From NCBI GenBank assembly GCA_044360485.1, contig JBIKKG010000136.1:1-8497 (forward strand): DNA of 8,497 nt. The letters are read 5' to 3'. Positions 6,787 to 8,497 of this stretch are shown piece after piece. The DNA comes from UBA4615 sp044360485. GTDB lineage: Bacteria; Pseudomonadota; Gammaproteobacteria; Burkholderiales; Burkholderiaceae_E. The notes beneath the pieces are model-generated. The model was not told where the DNA came from, ran no database searches, and saw only the letters and a program-made list of their open reading frames with translations. The first letter of the stretch is position 1, and each line of letters starts with the position of its first letter. The translations under genes were made by a program, and so were the position numbers.

Positions 6787-6799
6787 TGCTGGGCCGCTC
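6787..6799 (+). repeat. 13-bp direct repeat, copy 2
   Basis: Exact second copy of TGCTGGGCCGCTC, lying 55 nt before the lolC start codon. See copy 1 for the comparison. Confidence 0.5.
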
Positions 6800-6854
6800 G
6801 CCAAGTGCTGCCGACGATGCTGCTGATCAACCTGACTGGTCCCAAGAGTCCTCT

Positions 6855-8111
6855 GTGAATCTGCCCTACGAGCTTCAGGTCGGCCTGCGCTACACCCGCA
6901 GCGGCAAGCGCTCGGGCCGACGCAACGGCTTTATCTCTTTCATTTCGGCGCTCTCGATGGCCGGCATCGCGCTGGGCGTGGCCGCACTGATCGTCGTGCT
7001 GTCGGTCATGAACGGCTTTCAGAAAGAAGTGCGCGACCGGATGCTGTCGGTGTTGTCCCACATTGAAGTGGTGGCCACGCACAAGCCGCTGATGGATTGG
7101 CAGGCAGTGGTCGATCAGAGCAAGCGTCACCCTCTGGTGCGGGCGGGCGCGCCCTACGTCTCTGGGCAGGCCATGCTCACGCGTGACGATATCGTGCGTG
7201 GCGTGATGGTGCGCGGCATCGAACCCAAGCTTGAAGCCGGTGTGTCGGAGGTGGGCACACAAGTGATCGCCGGCACACTGAATGACCTGATCCCGGGCGA
7301 GTTCGGTATCGCCATCGGCAAGGTCATGGCCTTTCAGCTTGGCGCCCGCGTGGGTGATCGATTGGCGCTGATCGCACCCCAGGGTACTGTGACGCCGGCC
7401 GGTGTCGTGCCGCGTGTGCGTCAGTTCACAGTGGTGGCGGTCTTCGAGTCAGGCCACTACGAGTACGACAGCACCTTGGTGCTCACGGCAATGGACGACG
7501 CGGCGAGGTTGTTTCGCGTGGAGGGCGTCAGCGGGGTGCGCTTGCGCACCGATGACATGCAGCAGGCTCCGCGTGTGGCCGGTGAGCTCATGGCAGGCTT
7601 GCCGTCCGGGTTGCTCGCCCGAGACTGGTCCGGCGAGAACCGCAACTGGTTCGCTGCGGTCCAGATCGAAAAGCGCATGATGTTCATCATCCTCACGCTG
7701 ATCGTGGCGGTGGCGGCCTTCAACCTGGTTTCGATGCTTGTCATGACCGTCACGGACAAGCGAAGCGACATCGCCATTTTGCGTACTCTGGGCGCATCAC
7801 CACGCTCGATCATGAGCATTTTTGTGGTGCAAGGCGCCCTGGTGGGTCTGCTGGGCACCCTCCTTGGCGTGGTGCTGGGCACAGTGCTGGCACTCAACAT
7901 CGGCTCGGTGGTGGGGTTCGTAGAACGCTTGTTCGGCTTTCAGGTGCTACCGGCCGGTGTGTATTTCATCAATCACCTGCCCACGGATCTGCATGCCTCG
8001 GACGTGATCACCATTGGTCTCACCTCCTGTGTGCTCGCGCTGGCGGCCACGATCTATCCCAGCTTGAGCGCGTCGCGCGTACGACCGGCCGAGGCCTTGC
8101 GCTATGAATGA
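6855..8111 (+). CDS. lolC: Lipoprotein-releasing ABC transporter permease, LolC/LolE family
   Basis: This 418-residue inner-membrane permease belongs to the complex that extracts outer-membrane lipoproteins and hands them to the chaperone LolA. The topology fits the family: one membrane segment near 27-50 (preceded by GLRYTRSGKRSGRRNGFISF), a large periplasmic domain at about 51-274, then three segments near 275-300, 318-350 and 383-405. Conserved landmarks include LSVMNGFQKE (49-58), EKRMMFIILTLIVAVAAFN (272-290), DIAILRTLGASPRSIM (305-320) and the C-terminal YPSLSASRVRPAEALRYE. The periplasmic domain carries a Hook-like segment, APQGTVTPAGVVP (174-186), which in E. coli LolC binds LolA. The start is GTG at 6855 with AAGAG six nt upstream; the N-terminus aligns with the E. 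coli protein. The stop overlaps the lolD start by 8 nt. Whether a separate LolE exists or this is a single dual-role LolF-type permease cannot be told from the window. Confidence 0.93.
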   Translation: MNLPYELQVGLRYTRSGKRSGRRNGFISFISALSMAGIALGVAALIVVLSVMNGFQKEVRDRMLSVLSHIEVVATHKPLMDWQAVVDQSKRHPLVRAGAPYVSGQAMLTRDDIVRGVMVRGIEPKLEAGVSEVGTQVIAGTLNDLIPGEFGIAIGKVMAFQLGARVGDRLALIAPQGTVTPAGVVPRVRQFTVVAVFESGHYEYDSTLVLTAMDDAARLFRVEGVSGVRLRTDDMQQAPRVAGELMAGLPSGLLARDWSGENRNWFAAVQIEKRMMFIILTLIVAVAAFNLVSMLVMTVTDKRSDIAILRTLGASPRSIMSIFVVQGALVGLLGTLLGVVLGTVLALNIGSVVGFVERLFGFQVLPAGVYFINHLPTDLHASDVITIGLTSCVLALAATIYPSLSASRVRPAEALRYE

Positions 8112-8497
8112 CGCGATTGTGCTGTCGTGTCGTCAGGTCACGCGGTCCTACCACGAAGGGTCGAACACGCTCACCATCCTGAATGGCGTAGACCTTGACG
8201 TGCGGGCGGGCGAGCGCATCGCCATCGTCGGTGCATCCGGATCGGGCAAGAGCACGCTGCTGCATGTGTTGGGCGGATTGGATGCCGCCAGTTCAGGCGA
8301 GGTGCGTCTGCAGGGCGACCGGCTGGATGGACTCACCGAAGTGCAGCGCGGTGCAGCCCGTAATCGCAAACTCGGATTCGTCTACCAGTTTCATCATCTG
8401 CTGCCGGAATTTACTGCGCTCGAAAATGTCGAGATGCCGCTGCGCATCCGTCGTGAGACGCCGGCCCTCTGCGCCCAGCGGGCCAGCGCGATGCTTG
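8104..8497 (+). CDS. lolD: Lipoprotein-releasing ABC transporter ATP-binding protein LolD, 3' end outside window
   Basis: The frame from ATG 8104-8106 is open to the window end, giving the first 131 residues of the cytoplasmic ATPase that powers lipoprotein release. Visible motifs are the Walker A site GASGSGKST (43-51), the LLHVLGGLD stretch after it, and the Q-loop region LGFVYQFHHLLPEFTALEN (90-108), which is nearly the LolD signature sequence; YQFHHLLPxFTALENV separates LolD from other MacB-like ATPases. The ABC signature and Walker B would lie beyond the edge. The start overlaps the last 8 nt of lolC, with GAGG at 8091-8094 as ribosome binding site, so the two are translationally coupled. 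The ATG at 8108 is in another frame and is not used. Confidence 0.95.
   Translation, partial: MNDAIVLSCRQVTRSYHEGSNTLTILNGVDLDVRAGERIAIVGASGSGKSTLLHVLGGLDAASSGEVRLQGDRLDGLTEVQRGAARNRKLGFVYQFHHLLPEFTALENVEMPLRIRRETPALCAQRASAML

Larger units (their letters stand above)
6577..6854. other. Divergent intergenic region between RpfE-like gene and lolC
   Basis: About 280 bp separate the two divergent genes, more if the RpfE-like protein starts at 6480 or 6444. Promoters for both directions should lie here, but none is convincing. On the plus strand TTGACC at 6645-6650 is a good -35-like hexamer without a good -10 partner at 16-18 nt. On the minus strand TATCAT (6630-6625) resembles a -10 box without a clear -35. 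The weak Shine-Dalgarno AAGAG (6844-6848) precedes the lolC GTG by 6 nt. The only repeat seen is the 13-bp direct pair described separately. Confidence 0.5.

Noticed and set aside
6652..6858. A 68-codon plus-strand frame whose TGA overlaps the lolC GTG (GTGA)
   Set aside because: The overlap looks like translational coupling, but the product is Cys/Ala/Pro-rich without a recognisable fold, it has no ribosome binding site, and E. coli lolC needs no such leader. It is kept only as a remote possibility.
6534..7262. A 242-codon minus-strand frame across the divergent region and the start of lolC
   Set aside because: Half of it is antisense to the conserved lolC N-terminus and its His-rich product is not recognisable.

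Overview
The window is GC-rich and densely coding. It looks like a chromosomal segment of a betaproteobacterium, most likely of the Burkholderiales. This rests on the style of LysS, RF2, RecJ and LolC/LolD and on the gene order (RpfE-like protein, recJ, prfB, lysS, with lolC-lolD diverging), not on a ribosomal RNA or other decisive marker, so the taxonomic call is an inference. No mobile element, CRISPR array, rRNA or tRNA gene is visible.

Layout. From the left edge, on the plus strand, comes the 3' end of an SbtA-family (sodium-dependent bicarbonate transporter family) membrane protein, followed 19 nt later by a small PII-like protein of the SbtB type. These converge on a minus-strand block which, read in its own direction (right to left), is: RpfE-like protein, recJ (5 nt gap), prfB (its own candidate promoter and a programmed +1 frameshift), and lysS. 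To the right, lolC and lolD diverge from the RpfE-like gene across a non-coding stretch of about 280 bp; lolD runs off the window end.

How the genes work together. SbtA/SbtB is a transporter plus its probable allosteric inhibitor. prfB (release factor 2) and lysS (lysyl-tRNA synthetase) are translation genes often found in one operon. recJ is a single-strand DNA exonuclease for repair and recombination, sharing a transcript with a conserved protein of uncertain function. lolC/lolD form part of the machine that releases lipoproteins from the inner membrane for transport to the outer membrane.

Most of the window is ordinary housekeeping sequence. I found no convincing undescribed system. The points most worth a second look are the RF2 recoding site (the gene would be mis-annotated without it), the proteobacterial SbtA/SbtB pair with its altered core motif and missing C-terminal cysteine loop, hairpins at the lysS/sbtB and prfB/lysS junctions, and the conserved RpfE-like/recJ/prfB/lysS block that recalls the Xanthomonas rpf region without its signalling genes.
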